64,000 nt of DNA from an uncultured Clostridia bacterium. GTDB lineage: Bacteria; Bacillota; Clostridia; Christensenellales; Borkfalkiaceae. Location: assembly GCA_947629665.1 (NCBI GenBank), contig CANREJ010000002.1, positions 1-64,000 of the forward strand, written 5' to 3'. This document shows positions 1 through 8,207 of the stretch, one piece after another. The notes beneath the pieces were generated by a model. That model worked only from the letters and a program-made list of their open reading frames with translations. It was not told where the DNA came from and searched no databases. The number at the start of each line of letters is the position of its first letter. Within the stretch, counting starts at the first letter, position 1. A program made the position numbers and the translations under genes.

Positions 1-7
1 CCCCCCC

Positions 8-21
8 CCGCAAAATTGCGG
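8..21. repeat. Short GC-rich hairpin at window edge
   Basis: CCGCAA, two A, TTGCGG form a perfect 6-bp hairpin after a run of C. It has the same GC-arm and A/T-loop layout as several hairpins that follow genes elsewhere in the window, so it may be the terminator of a gene lying to the left. From here to base 196 I see no gene, only an A/T-rich stretch with an 11-bp imperfect inverted repeat at 100-121 and a weak promoter for comEC (TTGTTG, 18 nt, TATGTT). Confidence 0.4.
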
Positions 22-196
22 AGAAGGATACTTAATTTTGCTAAACCTGTTGGATTTTGTTTTTTTTATTTTAGTACATTTGGTAAATATTGTCAACTGT
101 TTGGATTAAATTTAATTCAAACGCACCGCCCACAGTTTTTTTGCCGCAATAATTTTTGTTGTTTACAAATTTTTTATGATATGTTAAACTGAAATT

Positions 197-2290
197 ATGA
201 GTAAGTTTGTAAACGTGCGGCTACCTGTTATTGTTGCCCTTTCACTTTGCGCAGGAATTGGGCTGGGCATTTTATTGTACTATTACAATCTTACGGTGGC
301 GTGGGCGGCTCTTGCAATAGCACCTGCGGCGGTTGCTGTTCTTATATGGACTCTTGCTAAACATAAAATAATAAAGCCGCTTATATTTATTTTGCTCCCG
401 CTTTTATTATTCATCGGCGGTGCACTCAATTCTTACTACGGTATATCGCGCTTTGACCGCACGCAAATTTTGGAAGATAAAGAATATGCCATACACGGTA
501 AAGTCAAACAAATGGGCGCAACTGCGACGGGCGAATACATAATTATATCAAATATTACCGCGAACGGACAAAAAATCGACGGAAATATGTATGTCTATCT
601 TTCGCCCACCTACGGTGAACTTTGCAGTGAGGGCTACACCGTTGATTTTATCGGTCCTGTTGAAAAGGTTAGACCCTTCCAATACGGTAAACTTTCAAGC
701 TATACCGAAAACAATGTCAAATACAGAAGTTCGGTATTTGCGGGGTTAAAATCAACCTACAAATACAACTTTTTTGCAAGCATACGCTCGGTAATGCGCA
801 ATACCCTGTTTTCAAATTTGGATAAAAACACCGCCGCAATTTGCTATGCAATGCTTACCGGCAACACAGATTTTATTGATGAAGCCTCGCTTGACAGCTT
901 CCGTTACGGCGGAGTTGCGCATATTTTTGCCGTTTCGGGCTTACATATCGGCCTGATTTTCGGCATCATATCGTTTATACTTAAAAAACTGCACTGTAAT
1001 AAATATATATCCGCAATAATAGGGCTTACATTCGTGTTTTTATATTCTGCACTCTGCGGGTTTACTCCCTCATCGCTACGTGCGGCAATTATGTGCGCGG
1101 TTTTATCGCTTGCAAACCTGTTACGCAGACGGTACGACGGGCTAAACGCGCTTGCCGCCGCCGTAATACTGATTTTAAGTATTACACCGCTCAATCTTAT
1201 GTCGGTAGGATTTCAATTATCTGTTTGCGCAATCGGCGGAATAACGTGCTTTTCAAAATACATAGAAAAGTTGCTCACTAAAATAAAACTGCCCTATAAA
1301 ATATCATCCGCCATAGGCACGTCGCTTGGCGCACAACTTGGCACTCTGCCCATTATGCTGTGTAATTTTGGATATATAAGCGCGGCGGGATTACTTCTTA
1401 ACATTGTTGTAATTCCCGCAGTTTCGGTGATGTTTATTATTCTATTTGTTGCCGTTGTGCTGTGTTCGGTTATAGGCGTTATCGCGCCGTTTGTTATTCC
1501 TTACGCCGTGCTTCCACTTCAATTTACTATATCGCTGTTTGTCGGCGCAGGTTTTGAAAACGCATTGATAAGCGGGTTCGGCGCCGGATTATTCGTACCT
1601 ATCTATTTCCTGTTTGTACTCGGCATAAGCGACAAATTGAATTTAAAAATTGTTGCCCGCATAACCATACTCGCCTGCGGGGTTGCCATTCTTACCACAT
1701 ATGTTCTTATACGCTACAATGCTCCCCAATCGGGATATAGGCTTATCGTTTCCGCATACGGAAACGGCGGCGAAGCGATAATAAAATCGAACATGGGTAC
1801 GGTTTTAATCGTTACGGACGAGGTAAATCCCTCCCGCCTCAAAAATACTCTAAACAACAATTACGTTACGGAAATAGACGCCTTGATTGTGCTGGGAGAA
1901 AGCAATCTGGACGTTTATCCTCTATTGGATATAGATTGCGGAGCCGTATACGTTTGCAACAACTATCCGCAAATCCAGCCTTACGGCGATATGCAAGTTA
2001 CATATAGCGGGGAATTTACCGTTTGCGGCGCAGACTTTTTCTTTTATGACGACAACACATTGTTTGCGGAAGTTGGCGGCGTTAAAATAGCAATCTGCGC
2101 GGACGAGAACTACACCGTTAAAAGCTGTGATATTTTTATTTCGGACAAACCTGCAAAAATCGAATACCAAACGCAAATATCTTTTACGCATACCGAAGGC
2201 ACGCTGAATGTGCAGGATTGCGGAGATATAATTTACAATATTAAAAATGGCAATTTCCGCCTTGCATACAATATCCCGCCCCTAAAATGA
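197..2290 (+). CDS. comEC: ComEC/Rec2-family DNA uptake channel with degenerate C-terminal domain
   Basis: Polytopic membrane protein of the ComEC/Rec2 family, which moves single-stranded DNA through the cytoplasmic membrane during transformation. Hydrophobic segments occupy residues 1-80, a soluble DUF4131-like part covers about 85-200, and the Competence domain covers about 210-500, with the family signature AVSGLHIGL near 245-253. The last 170 residues occupy the position of the usual metallo-beta-lactamase domain, but the HxHxDH metal motif is absent. The sequence where it should fall reads ALIVLGESNLD. No other competence gene (comEA, comFA) is in view. No clear Shine-Dalgarno precedes the ATG. 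The gene stands alone on the + strand and its 3' end runs into a hairpin. Family assignment is firm; nuclease loss is inferred from the missing motif. Confidence 0.9.
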   Translation: MSKFVNVRLPVIVALSLCAGIGLGILLYYYNLTVAWAALAIAPAAVAVLIWTLAKHKIIKPLIFILLPLLLFIGGALNSYYGISRFDRTQILEDKEYAIHGKVKQMGATATGEYIIISNITANGQKIDGNMYVYLSPTYGELCSEGYTVDFIGPVEKVRPFQYGKLSSYTENNVKYRSSVFAGLKSTYKYNFFASIRSVMRNTLFSNLDKNTAAICYAMLTGNTDFIDEASLDSFRYGGVAHIFAVSGLHIGLIFGIISFILKKLHCNKYISAIIGLTFVFLYSALCGFTPSSLRAAIMCAVLSLANLLRRRYDGLNALAAAVILILSITPLNLMSVGFQLSVCAIGGITCFSKYIEKLLTKIKLPYKISSAIGTSLGAQLGTLPIMLCNFGYISAAGLLLNIVVIPAVSVMFIILFVAVVLCSVIGVIAPFVIPYAVLPLQFTISLFVGAGFENALISGFGAGLFVPIYFLFVLGISDKLNLKIVARITILACGVAILTTYVLIRYNAPQSGYRLIVSAYGNGGEAIIKSNMGTVLIVTDEVNPSRLKNTLNNNYVTEIDALIVLGESNLDVYPLLDIDCGAVYVCNNYPQIQPYGDMQVTYSGEFTVCGADFFFYDDNTLFAEVGGVKIAICADENYTVKSCDIFISDKPAKIEYQTQISFTHTEGTLNVQDCGDIIYNIKNGNFRLAYNIPPLK

Positions 2291-2303
2291 TTCGGGCGGG
2301 ATA
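2272..2303. terminator. Hairpin at end of comEC, shared with convergent rpiB
   Basis: TATCCCGCCC and GGGCGGGATA form a perfect 10-bp stem with a 12-nt loop that overlaps the comEC stop codon. A T-rich stretch (ATTTCTATTA) follows on the + strand. It lies between convergent genes and may stop transcription from both sides, though neither tail is a strong U-run. Confidence 0.6.
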
Positions 2304-2317
2304 ATTTCTATTACTGC

Positions 2318-2767
2318 TTATTTACTGTATTTTTTTTCGACGGCGGTGATTTTATCTACACGGCGCCGGTGCCTTCCGCCCTCAAACTCTGTTTTTAAAA
2401 AGATTTCAACAATCTTTAAAGCGTAACCCGTGCCAACAACCCTTTCGCCGAGTGCCAACATGTTTGCGTCGTTGTGCAAACGGGTAAATTCGGCGCAATA
2501 TGTGTCGTGGCAATGTGCGCACCGCACACCCGGCACCTTATTGGCAACTATGGAAACGCCTATGCCCGTGGAACACACAAGTATGCCCATTTGGCACTCG
2601 CCGCGCGCTACTGCTTCGGCCGCAGGCAGAGCATAATCGGGATAATCGCAACTTTCCGTGCTGTCCGTTCCAAAATCGACTACCTCATAGCCGTTTGCTT
2701 TGAGGTAATTTTTTATTTCGTTTTTAAGGTTTAAACCGCCGTGATCGGCCGCAATTGCAATTTTCAT
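2318..2767 (-). CDS. rpiB: Ribose-5-phosphate isomerase B
   Basis: RpiB/LacAB sugar-phosphate isomerase, which interconverts ribose 5-phosphate and ribulose 5-phosphate in the pentose phosphate pathway. The N-terminus has the family signature AADHGG, followed by DFGTDS and the phosphate/active-site segment CSTGIGVSIVANK. HNDANMLALGER is also typical. Most relatives read CGTGIG, so a Ser replaces one Gly. Length (149 residues) is normal. The start overlaps the ywlE stop by 4 bases (ATGA), so the two are translationally coupled. The order tsaC-ywlE-rpiB is the same as ywlC-ywlE-ywlF in Bacillus. Confidence 0.95.
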   Translation of the reverse strand: MKIAIAADHGGLNLKNEIKNYLKANGYEVVDFGTDSTESCDYPDYALPAAEAVARGECQMGILVCSTGIGVSIVANKVPGVRCAHCHDTYCAEFTRLHNDANMLALGERVVGTGYALKIVEIFLKTEFEGGRHRRRVDKITAVEKKYSK

Positions 2768-3249
2768 TTAATTTCTTCACCGTCCTTGTATTGGGTTATA
2801 TAGTCGGCAATAAGGTTATCGCAGGCCTTTGAAAGTGCGTCGCGGGTAACTCTGTACGCCTCCAAATCCCGTCCATACGGGTCGGGCACGTCGTAGCCGC
2901 AAACGTCGCGAATACAAAAAACGTTCCCGCAATCCTCCAAAAGTTGCTTCTGGCTTTGGGTCATGCAAATAACAATTGTGCTGGCGTTGATAATTTTTTG
3001 GGTAAGTTGCCGCGGGGAAAAGTTGTCCGCTTTAATGCCGACCTCTTCAAGCGCGGTTTTGCTGTTTGCGCTTATCGTGCCACCCACTTCCGCATGTATT
3101 CCGCACGAGGACACATCCCACCACTTGATTTTCCTTTTTTTGAGTTTGCTCCTTAACAGCATTTCAGCCATAGGACTGCGGCAGGTGTTGCCCGTACAAA
3201 CAAACAGCACCTTTTTCCTTCTGTTTTTAGCTTTCATAACGTTTACCAC
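2764..3249 (-). CDS. ywlE: Low-molecular-weight phosphatase, YwlE-type protein arginine phosphatase
   Basis: Member of the low-molecular-weight tyrosine phosphatase fold. The P-loop reads CTGNTCRS. A Thr at its fifth position, instead of the Ile of classic tyrosine phosphatases, is the known signature of YwlE-type arginine phosphatases, which remove McsB-placed phosphoarginine from proteins. The general-acid aspartate lies in VPDPYGRD. The protein may start at GTG 3249 (used here) or at ATG 3237; the start region overlaps the tsaC end either way. mcsB is not in the window. Fold is certain; arginine specificity is inferred from one residue and from the tsaC-ywlE-rpiB order. Confidence 0.88.
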   Translation of the reverse strand: MVNVMKAKNRRKKVLFVCTGNTCRSPMAEMLLRSKLKKRKIKWWDVSSCGIHAEVGGTISANSKTALEEVGIKADNFSPRQLTQKIINASTIVICMTQSQKQLLEDCGNVFCIRDVCGYDVPDPYGRDLEAYRVTRDALSKACDNLIADYITQYKDGEEIK

Positions 3250-4228
3250 ACGCCTTTGTAAGTCTGTTCATAACCCCCGCCATAACGCCACCACGCTCCT
3301 TTGGAGAAATTACAATCAACAGCTCGCTCGTTTTTTCGCCCTCACGGAGTTTGGCATAGAGATTTGCCGCCATTTCTTTTGGCGTTGACCCCAAAAAGAT
3401 AAATTTTCTGTCGCCTATAAGTTCTTTACCGTCGCCGTCGCAGAGTATGCATACTTTTACGCCCTTTTCCAATTCGGCGTCGTACAGTGCAAGCGCGTTT
3501 TTATACTCGTCAGGCTCAAACATTTCCGTCCGGCATGTCGGCGCATAGTGCTTATAGCGCATACCCGGAGAACGCGCAACGCCGCCTTCCCTGTACACGT
3601 ATTCGCCGCAAGCACCAACAGTCTCCTGCACCATTTCTTTGCTTATAAGCCCGCTTCTCAGCACCACGGGAATTTCGCCCGTACAGTCCAGAACCGTGCT
3701 TTCGATACCGCCAGTGCAAACGCCGCCGTCTAAAATCAAATCGATTTTACCGTCTAAATCGGCCAAAACATGTTCTGCCGACGTGGGAGAAATATGCTTT
3801 GAAATATTTGCTGACGGAGCGGCAATGGGCAAATCAAGGTATTTTAAAAATTTTTGCGCACCTTCGTGTGAGGGAATACGGACGGCAAGCGTATCCAGCC
3901 CGCAACTTACGGCGGGGCTCACCGTGCCCTTGCTCTTATACACCATTGTCAGCGGGCCGGGCAAAAACTTTTTTGCGAGAATCTTTGCGTAGTCCGGCAC
4001 CTCGGCAACAAGCGCGGAAATATCAAAATCTTTATGCACATGCACTATGAGCGGATTGTCGTTCGGGCGACCCTTTACTTCAAAAATTTTATTTACGGCA
4101 ACGGTATTATAGGCGTTTGCACCCAAACCGTAAACTGTTTCGGTGGGAAATGCAACCGTTTCTCCTTTTAAAATGAGCGTTTTAGCCCTTTTTAAGCTAT
4201 TTTCGGTTATAGGTAAAATTTCGGTCAT
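3227..4228 (-). CDS. tsaC: L-threonylcarbamoyladenylate synthase (Sua5/YwlC type)
   Basis: Makes threonylcarbamoyl-AMP from threonine, bicarbonate and ATP, the first step of t6A modification at position 37 of ANN-decoding tRNAs. The N-terminal YrdC domain (about 1-205) shows FPTETVYGLG, KGRPNDNPL and APSANIS. A linker with RSPGMRYKHYAP leads to a C-terminal Sua5 domain (about 230-333), so this is the long two-domain form. The gene begins 3 bases after the dnaB stop and overlaps ywlE, so dnaB-tsaC-ywlE-rpiB is probably one transcript. Confidence 0.95.
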   Translation of the reverse strand: MTEILPITENSLKRAKTLILKGETVAFPTETVYGLGANAYNTVAVNKIFEVKGRPNDNPLIVHVHKDFDISALVAEVPDYAKILAKKFLPGPLTMVYKSKGTVSPAVSCGLDTLAVRIPSHEGAQKFLKYLDLPIAAPSANISKHISPTSAEHVLADLDGKIDLILDGGVCTGGIESTVLDCTGEIPVVLRSGLISKEMVQETVGACGEYVYREGGVARSPGMRYKHYAPTCRTEMFEPDEYKNALALYDAELEKGVKVCILCDGDGKELIGDRKFIFLGSTPKEMAANLYAKLREGEKTSELLIVISPKERGGVMAGVMNRLTKACGKRYES

Positions 4229-4230
4229 AT

Positions 4231-5697
4231 TTAGAACGGAGGATCCTCGTCCTCAGGCGGTGCGTCGTCTTCGCTGAGCGGTGCAAGCTCCTCGCCCTCC
4301 GACGGGCGGTTTGTATAGCGGCTGTCGCTTTGGGCACGCTCCTCCATCTCTTCATTCAGTTCGGGGTTGACAAATTTGGTAAGTTCGCCCCTGAATCTCA
4401 GTTTGATTCTTCCTTGCTCGCCGTTTCTGTGCTTTGCAATTATAAGCTCCGCCATGCCTTTTACAATTTTTTTCTTTTCGATTTCCTCAGGCGTAGCGTT
4501 TACGTCGGGGCGGTTTATAAACATAACAATATCTGCGTCCTGCTCTATCGCGCCCGATTCGCGCAAATCTGAAAGTTGCGGCTCCGACGACTGGATACGG
4601 CGCAACTGCGAGAGCGCAATAACAGGCACGTCAAGTTCTTTTGCCATTATTTTTAAATCGCGTGTAATTGACGCGACTTCCTGCGTTCTGTTTTCGTCGC
4701 CGTACTTTTTGCCGCCTGACATAAGCTGTATGTAGTCTATCATCACAAGGTCGAGCCTGTTGCCGTTCTTGGCCTTGATTCGCCTGCATTTAGAAAGAAT
4801 TTCCGCGGGCGTAACGCGCGAACTGTCATCAATGTTGATTTTGCTGTTCCGCAAAAGTTCGCTGCCCTTTGCGAGCCTTTTCCAATCTTCGGGACCAAGC
4901 CTGCCTGCAAGCGCGTCGGACATACTCACACTCGAAATACTGCACAAAAGCCTTTGGATTATCTGCACTTCCGGCATTTCCAAGCTGAATACGGCGCAAA
5001 CGCAACCGTTATTCACGGCGGCATTTTCAACAATATTCATGGCGAGCGAAGTTTTGCCCATACCGGGGCGAGCGGCAATTACAATAAGATCCGATTTCTG
5101 CAAGCCGTTTGTAATTCTGTCGAGCATGGTAAACCCGGTAGGAACTCCTCTAAATGCGTCCTTATCCTCGGACAGTTTTTGGAATTTGGCAAGCACCCGG
5201 TCAATCCCGTCGCTTTCCCTTATATCCTTAACGGCAGACGTGTCCTGCACGCGAGAAACGTTATAAATTTTTTCTTCGGCAAACTGTATGCTCTTTACAA
5301 CGTCGTCGCTCGTTTTGGAATATTCGGCAATATCCCTTGAAGCGCGTATAAGACTTCTGTTCACGCTGTCGCGCTTTACTATTTCAAAGTAATATTTATA
5401 GTTTGCCGCCGACAATGTAGACTGTGCGAGTTCCGTTATATATGAAATTCCGCCCGCTTTTTCGAGGTTGCCCTCGCTTTCAAGTTTATCCGAAAGCGTA
5501 ACTATATCGAGGGGCTTCCTGCTCTCGAAAATCATTTTAACGGCGGAAATAATATATTGGTGCGATTCCTGATAAAAATCGTTTTTATCAAGCCCGCCTA
5601 AAACGTCCGCAAGTATTTCATTGTCCATAAGCATACACCCAAGAAGTGCCTGTTCGGCCTCTAAATTGTTGGGCATAACGTTTGTTTTGTCTGGCAT
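4231..5697 (-). CDS. dnaB: Replicative DNA helicase DnaB
   Basis: Hexameric 5'-3' helicase that unwinds DNA at the replication fork (DnaC in Bacillus nomenclature). The N-terminal primase-interacting domain occupies about 1-110 (EAEQALLGCMLMDNE). The RecA-like ATPase follows with Walker A ARPGMGKTS, Walker B LVMIDYIQLM and the motif ALSQLRR. Residues 450-488 form an acidic tail rich in Glu, Pro and Asp. The 488-residue length is slightly longer than usual because of this tail. There is no intein. It starts 6 bases after pepF on the same strand. The loader gene dnaC/dnaI is not seen nearby; see dnaD at 13.9 kb. Confidence 0.96.
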   Translation of the reverse strand: MPDKTNVMPNNLEAEQALLGCMLMDNEILADVLGGLDKNDFYQESHQYIISAVKMIFESRKPLDIVTLSDKLESEGNLEKAGGISYITELAQSTLSAANYKYYFEIVKRDSVNRSLIRASRDIAEYSKTSDDVVKSIQFAEEKIYNVSRVQDTSAVKDIRESDGIDRVLAKFQKLSEDKDAFRGVPTGFTMLDRITNGLQKSDLIVIAARPGMGKTSLAMNIVENAAVNNGCVCAVFSLEMPEVQIIQRLLCSISSVSMSDALAGRLGPEDWKRLAKGSELLRNSKINIDDSSRVTPAEILSKCRRIKAKNGNRLDLVMIDYIQLMSGGKKYGDENRTQEVASITRDLKIMAKELDVPVIALSQLRRIQSSEPQLSDLRESGAIEQDADIVMFINRPDVNATPEEIEKKKIVKGMAELIIAKHRNGEQGRIKLRFRGELTKFVNPELNEEMEERAQSDSRYTNRPSEGEELAPLSEDDAPPEDEDPPF

Positions 5698-5703
5698 AGT
5701 ACT

Positions 5704-7479
5704 CTATATTCCCATTAATTTCTCAAATTCGCTCAGCGTTTCATCAAATTCACGCATTGCTATTTCAAACGGTTCGGCTTTTGTTAAGTCCACTCCCGCA
5801 AGCTTCAAAAGTGAAACGGGGTCGGTTGATGACCCGCCCGAAAGGAACTTTATATAGTCCTTTACGGCGCTTTCGCCGCATTTTAAAATCCTCTTTGCGA
5901 TGTTGATTGCGGCGGTAATTCCCGTGGCGTATTTATAAACGTAAAACGAATTATAAAAGTGAGGTATTCTTGCCCATTCAAAGGAAATGTTATTGTCGTG
6001 TTCTATTTGGTCGCCGTAATATTTTTTACCTATCTTTGCGTACATTTCGCACATTGCGTCCTTTGTTAAAGGCTCCCCTCTCTCGGCGACTGAATGAGCC
6101 TCCGCTTCAAATTCCGCAAACATGGTTTGCCTGTGCAGAGTTGCTCTTATCGTGTCGAGATAATAGTTTAAAAGATACTTTTTTAAATTTGTATCCTTTG
6201 CCTCGCCGAGCATATATTTTAACAGCAAAACTTCGTTTACGGTGCTTGCTACTTCCGCAACAAATATTTTATATTGACTCTTTGCGAAGGGCTGATATTT
6301 TTGCGAATAGTATGTGTGAATGGAATGACCCATTTCATGCGCTATTGTAAACACTTCCGAAATTGTAGGGTGATAATTTAACAGCACATAAGGGTGTACA
6401 CCGTAGCAGGACGCGCTGTATGCGCCGTTTCTCTTCCCCTCGGTTTCCTCAACGTCAAGCCAACGCTCATCATAGGCCTTTTTAAGTAACGCCTGGTAGT
6501 CCTTGCCGAGCGCGCCAAGCCCTTTTATAACGTAAGCATAAGCCTCATCGTACGAAAGTTTAAAATCAACCCCCTCCACAAGCGGGGCATACACGTCGCT
6601 GAAATATTGCTTTTCATATCCCAGAATCTTCTTTCTGTCGGCAATGTAACGGTGCATAGAGGCAAGATTATCGTCCACTGCTTTTAGCAAATTGTCGTAG
6701 ACGCACTTGTCTACGTCTTCGTCAAACAGCGCACGCTCCAAGCACGAGTTAAATTTGTAAACGCGGCTTAAAAGCACGTCGCTTTTTACATTGCCGATAT
6801 AAGTTGATGCAAGCGTGTTCAAAAGACTGCCGTAGGCGGCGTAATATTTATCGTAGGCCTCCTTGCGCTTTTCCTTGTTCGGGGAATGAAGTATTATGCC
6901 GTAAAGCCCGTGCGAAAGTTTTACTGTTTTCCCTTCATACTCGATTTCCGGCAGAGGCACGTCGAGATTGTCAATCATTGCGAAAGTATCGCTAAAAGTA
7001 TTAAACACCTCATAGGACATTCCTATGATTTTTTCTTCCGCTTCGGAAATTGTGTGCGCCTTGCCCTTTATTACGCGTTTGATTATATAGTCATAATCAA
7101 AAAAATCCGGATCTGCGGCAACCGAATTTAAATATTCGTCGCTTAATTTAGCCATTTCAGGTTCAAAAAACGCGCGCTCGGTTGAATATTGCGAAAAGAG
7201 CGGAAACATTTTAGAGTACTGCGCCGCATGCAAAGGGACGGCAATATTTTCATCATGGCGCAAATGCGCATAAATTGCCAAACGCTCTATTAAAACGGAA
7301 TATTCGTCGTCTTCCCTCAAAAATTTTAAAAGTTGCTCTTTATTGCCGAGCTTTCCTGCATATTTAGAAAATTTTGGAACATTTTGCGCCTTTATAAAGT
7401 CCTGTTCCCACAGTTCGTCCGTGGCATAAATATCCTCAACTTTCCATTTGCGTTCGATTTTTACGTCTTTTCTATCCAT
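5704..7479 (-). CDS. pepF: Oligoendopeptidase F (M3B metallopeptidase)
   Basis: Cytosolic zinc oligopeptidase that cleaves short peptides. The HExxH zinc motif is HEMGHSIHT at about residue 380, with the third ligand glutamate in the following helix region (VAEVASTVNE). The N-terminal part is the all-helical PepF domain. No signal peptide is present. The length of 591 residues fits PepF. AGAGG precedes the ATG by 5 bases. It lies between sipS (43 bases upstream) and dnaB. Its physiological substrates cannot be inferred from context. Confidence 0.93.
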   Translation of the reverse strand: MDRKDVKIERKWKVEDIYATDELWEQDFIKAQNVPKFSKYAGKLGNKEQLLKFLREDDEYSVLIERLAIYAHLRHDENIAVPLHAAQYSKMFPLFSQYSTERAFFEPEMAKLSDEYLNSVAADPDFFDYDYIIKRVIKGKAHTISEAEEKIIGMSYEVFNTFSDTFAMIDNLDVPLPEIEYEGKTVKLSHGLYGIILHSPNKEKRKEAYDKYYAAYGSLLNTLASTYIGNVKSDVLLSRVYKFNSCLERALFDEDVDKCVYDNLLKAVDDNLASMHRYIADRKKILGYEKQYFSDVYAPLVEGVDFKLSYDEAYAYVIKGLGALGKDYQALLKKAYDERWLDVEETEGKRNGAYSASCYGVHPYVLLNYHPTISEVFTIAHEMGHSIHTYYSQKYQPFAKSQYKIFVAEVASTVNEVLLLKYMLGEAKDTNLKKYLLNYYLDTIRATLHRQTMFAEFEAEAHSVAERGEPLTKDAMCEMYAKIGKKYYGDQIEHDNNISFEWARIPHFYNSFYVYKYATGITAAINIAKRILKCGESAVKDYIKFLSGGSSTDPVSLLKLAGVDLTKAEPFEIAMREFDETLSEFEKLMGI

Positions 7480-7521
7480 TTTAACCTCTGATTTTTATTT
7501 AATTGATGCCCGAAACGTTCG

Positions 7522-8205
7522 TCAGTCGCCGTTTAATTTACGGCTCAACCTGTTTAAACCGAGCGTAAACTCAAAAAACGTGTACAGCGACGTTATCCAG
7601 CCCTTGTTTTTTATGGACCAATCCGTTACAACGCCCACCAACGCACTCAAAGGGAAATCCCCCCTGTCCCTGCTGTCGGCGCTCTCGTCTCTGTTATCGC
7701 CAAGCAAAAACATGCAGTTTTCCGCCACCAAATGCTCTTCAAACGTATTCTTTGCATGTGCGGCATTGTTGTATTCGTCGGAAAGATAGTCCTCTTCGAT
7801 TTTTAAAAATTCGTCGCTGTCTTTATATTTTATATAGAGCTGCCCCCTGTCCAATTTTACGGTATCGCCGCCAAACGCCACAACACGCTTAATAATATCG
7901 TACGGAATCCCGTTATTGTCAGCCGTCTGTACAACAACGATGTCAAAGTAGTCGGGCTCTGCGTGCGTGTTTACAAACACATAATCTCCGCCCGGCTCCA
8001 TCTTTGATTTGTTTCCGCCGGTAGGAGCCCCAATCAGTGTGGGCAACATAGATTTACCCTTAATATAAATGTTTGTGTAGTAGGTGTTAAAAATTATTTC
8101 CGCAACAAAAACAAGGCAAATAAATACTATAATTATATCTAATATTAAGTTCAATAAAGACGGCTTTTGCCTTTCATAAAGGCTTTTGCCTACTTTTTTT
8201 AACAT
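7522..8205 (-). CDS. Signal peptidase I
   Basis: Membrane-bound serine/lysine protease that removes signal peptides from Sec-exported proteins. One N-terminal membrane anchor (about 15-45, LLNLILDIIIVFICLVF) precedes the catalytic Ser in KGKSMLPTL, the catalytic Lys in DIIKRVVAFGGD, and the box LGDNRDESADSRD. The ORF track begins at a GTG (8217). I prefer ATG 8205, which sits 2 bases after the stop of the upstream hydrolase gene and suits translational re-initiation. Neither start has a good Shine-Dalgarno. A single-TM, Bacillus-type (SipS-like) form. Confidence 0.94.
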   Translation of the reverse strand: MLKKVGKSLYERQKPSLLNLILDIIIVFICLVFVAEIIFNTYYTNIYIKGKSMLPTLIGAPTGGNKSKMEPGGDYVFVNTHAEPDYFDIVVVQTADNNGIPYDIIKRVVAFGGDTVKLDRGQLYIKYKDSDEFLKIEEDYLSDEYNNAAHAKNTFEEHLVAENCMFLLGDNRDESADSRDRGDFPLSALVGVVTDWSIKNKGWITSLYTFFEFTLGLNRLSRKLNGD

Positions 8206-8207
8206 AC

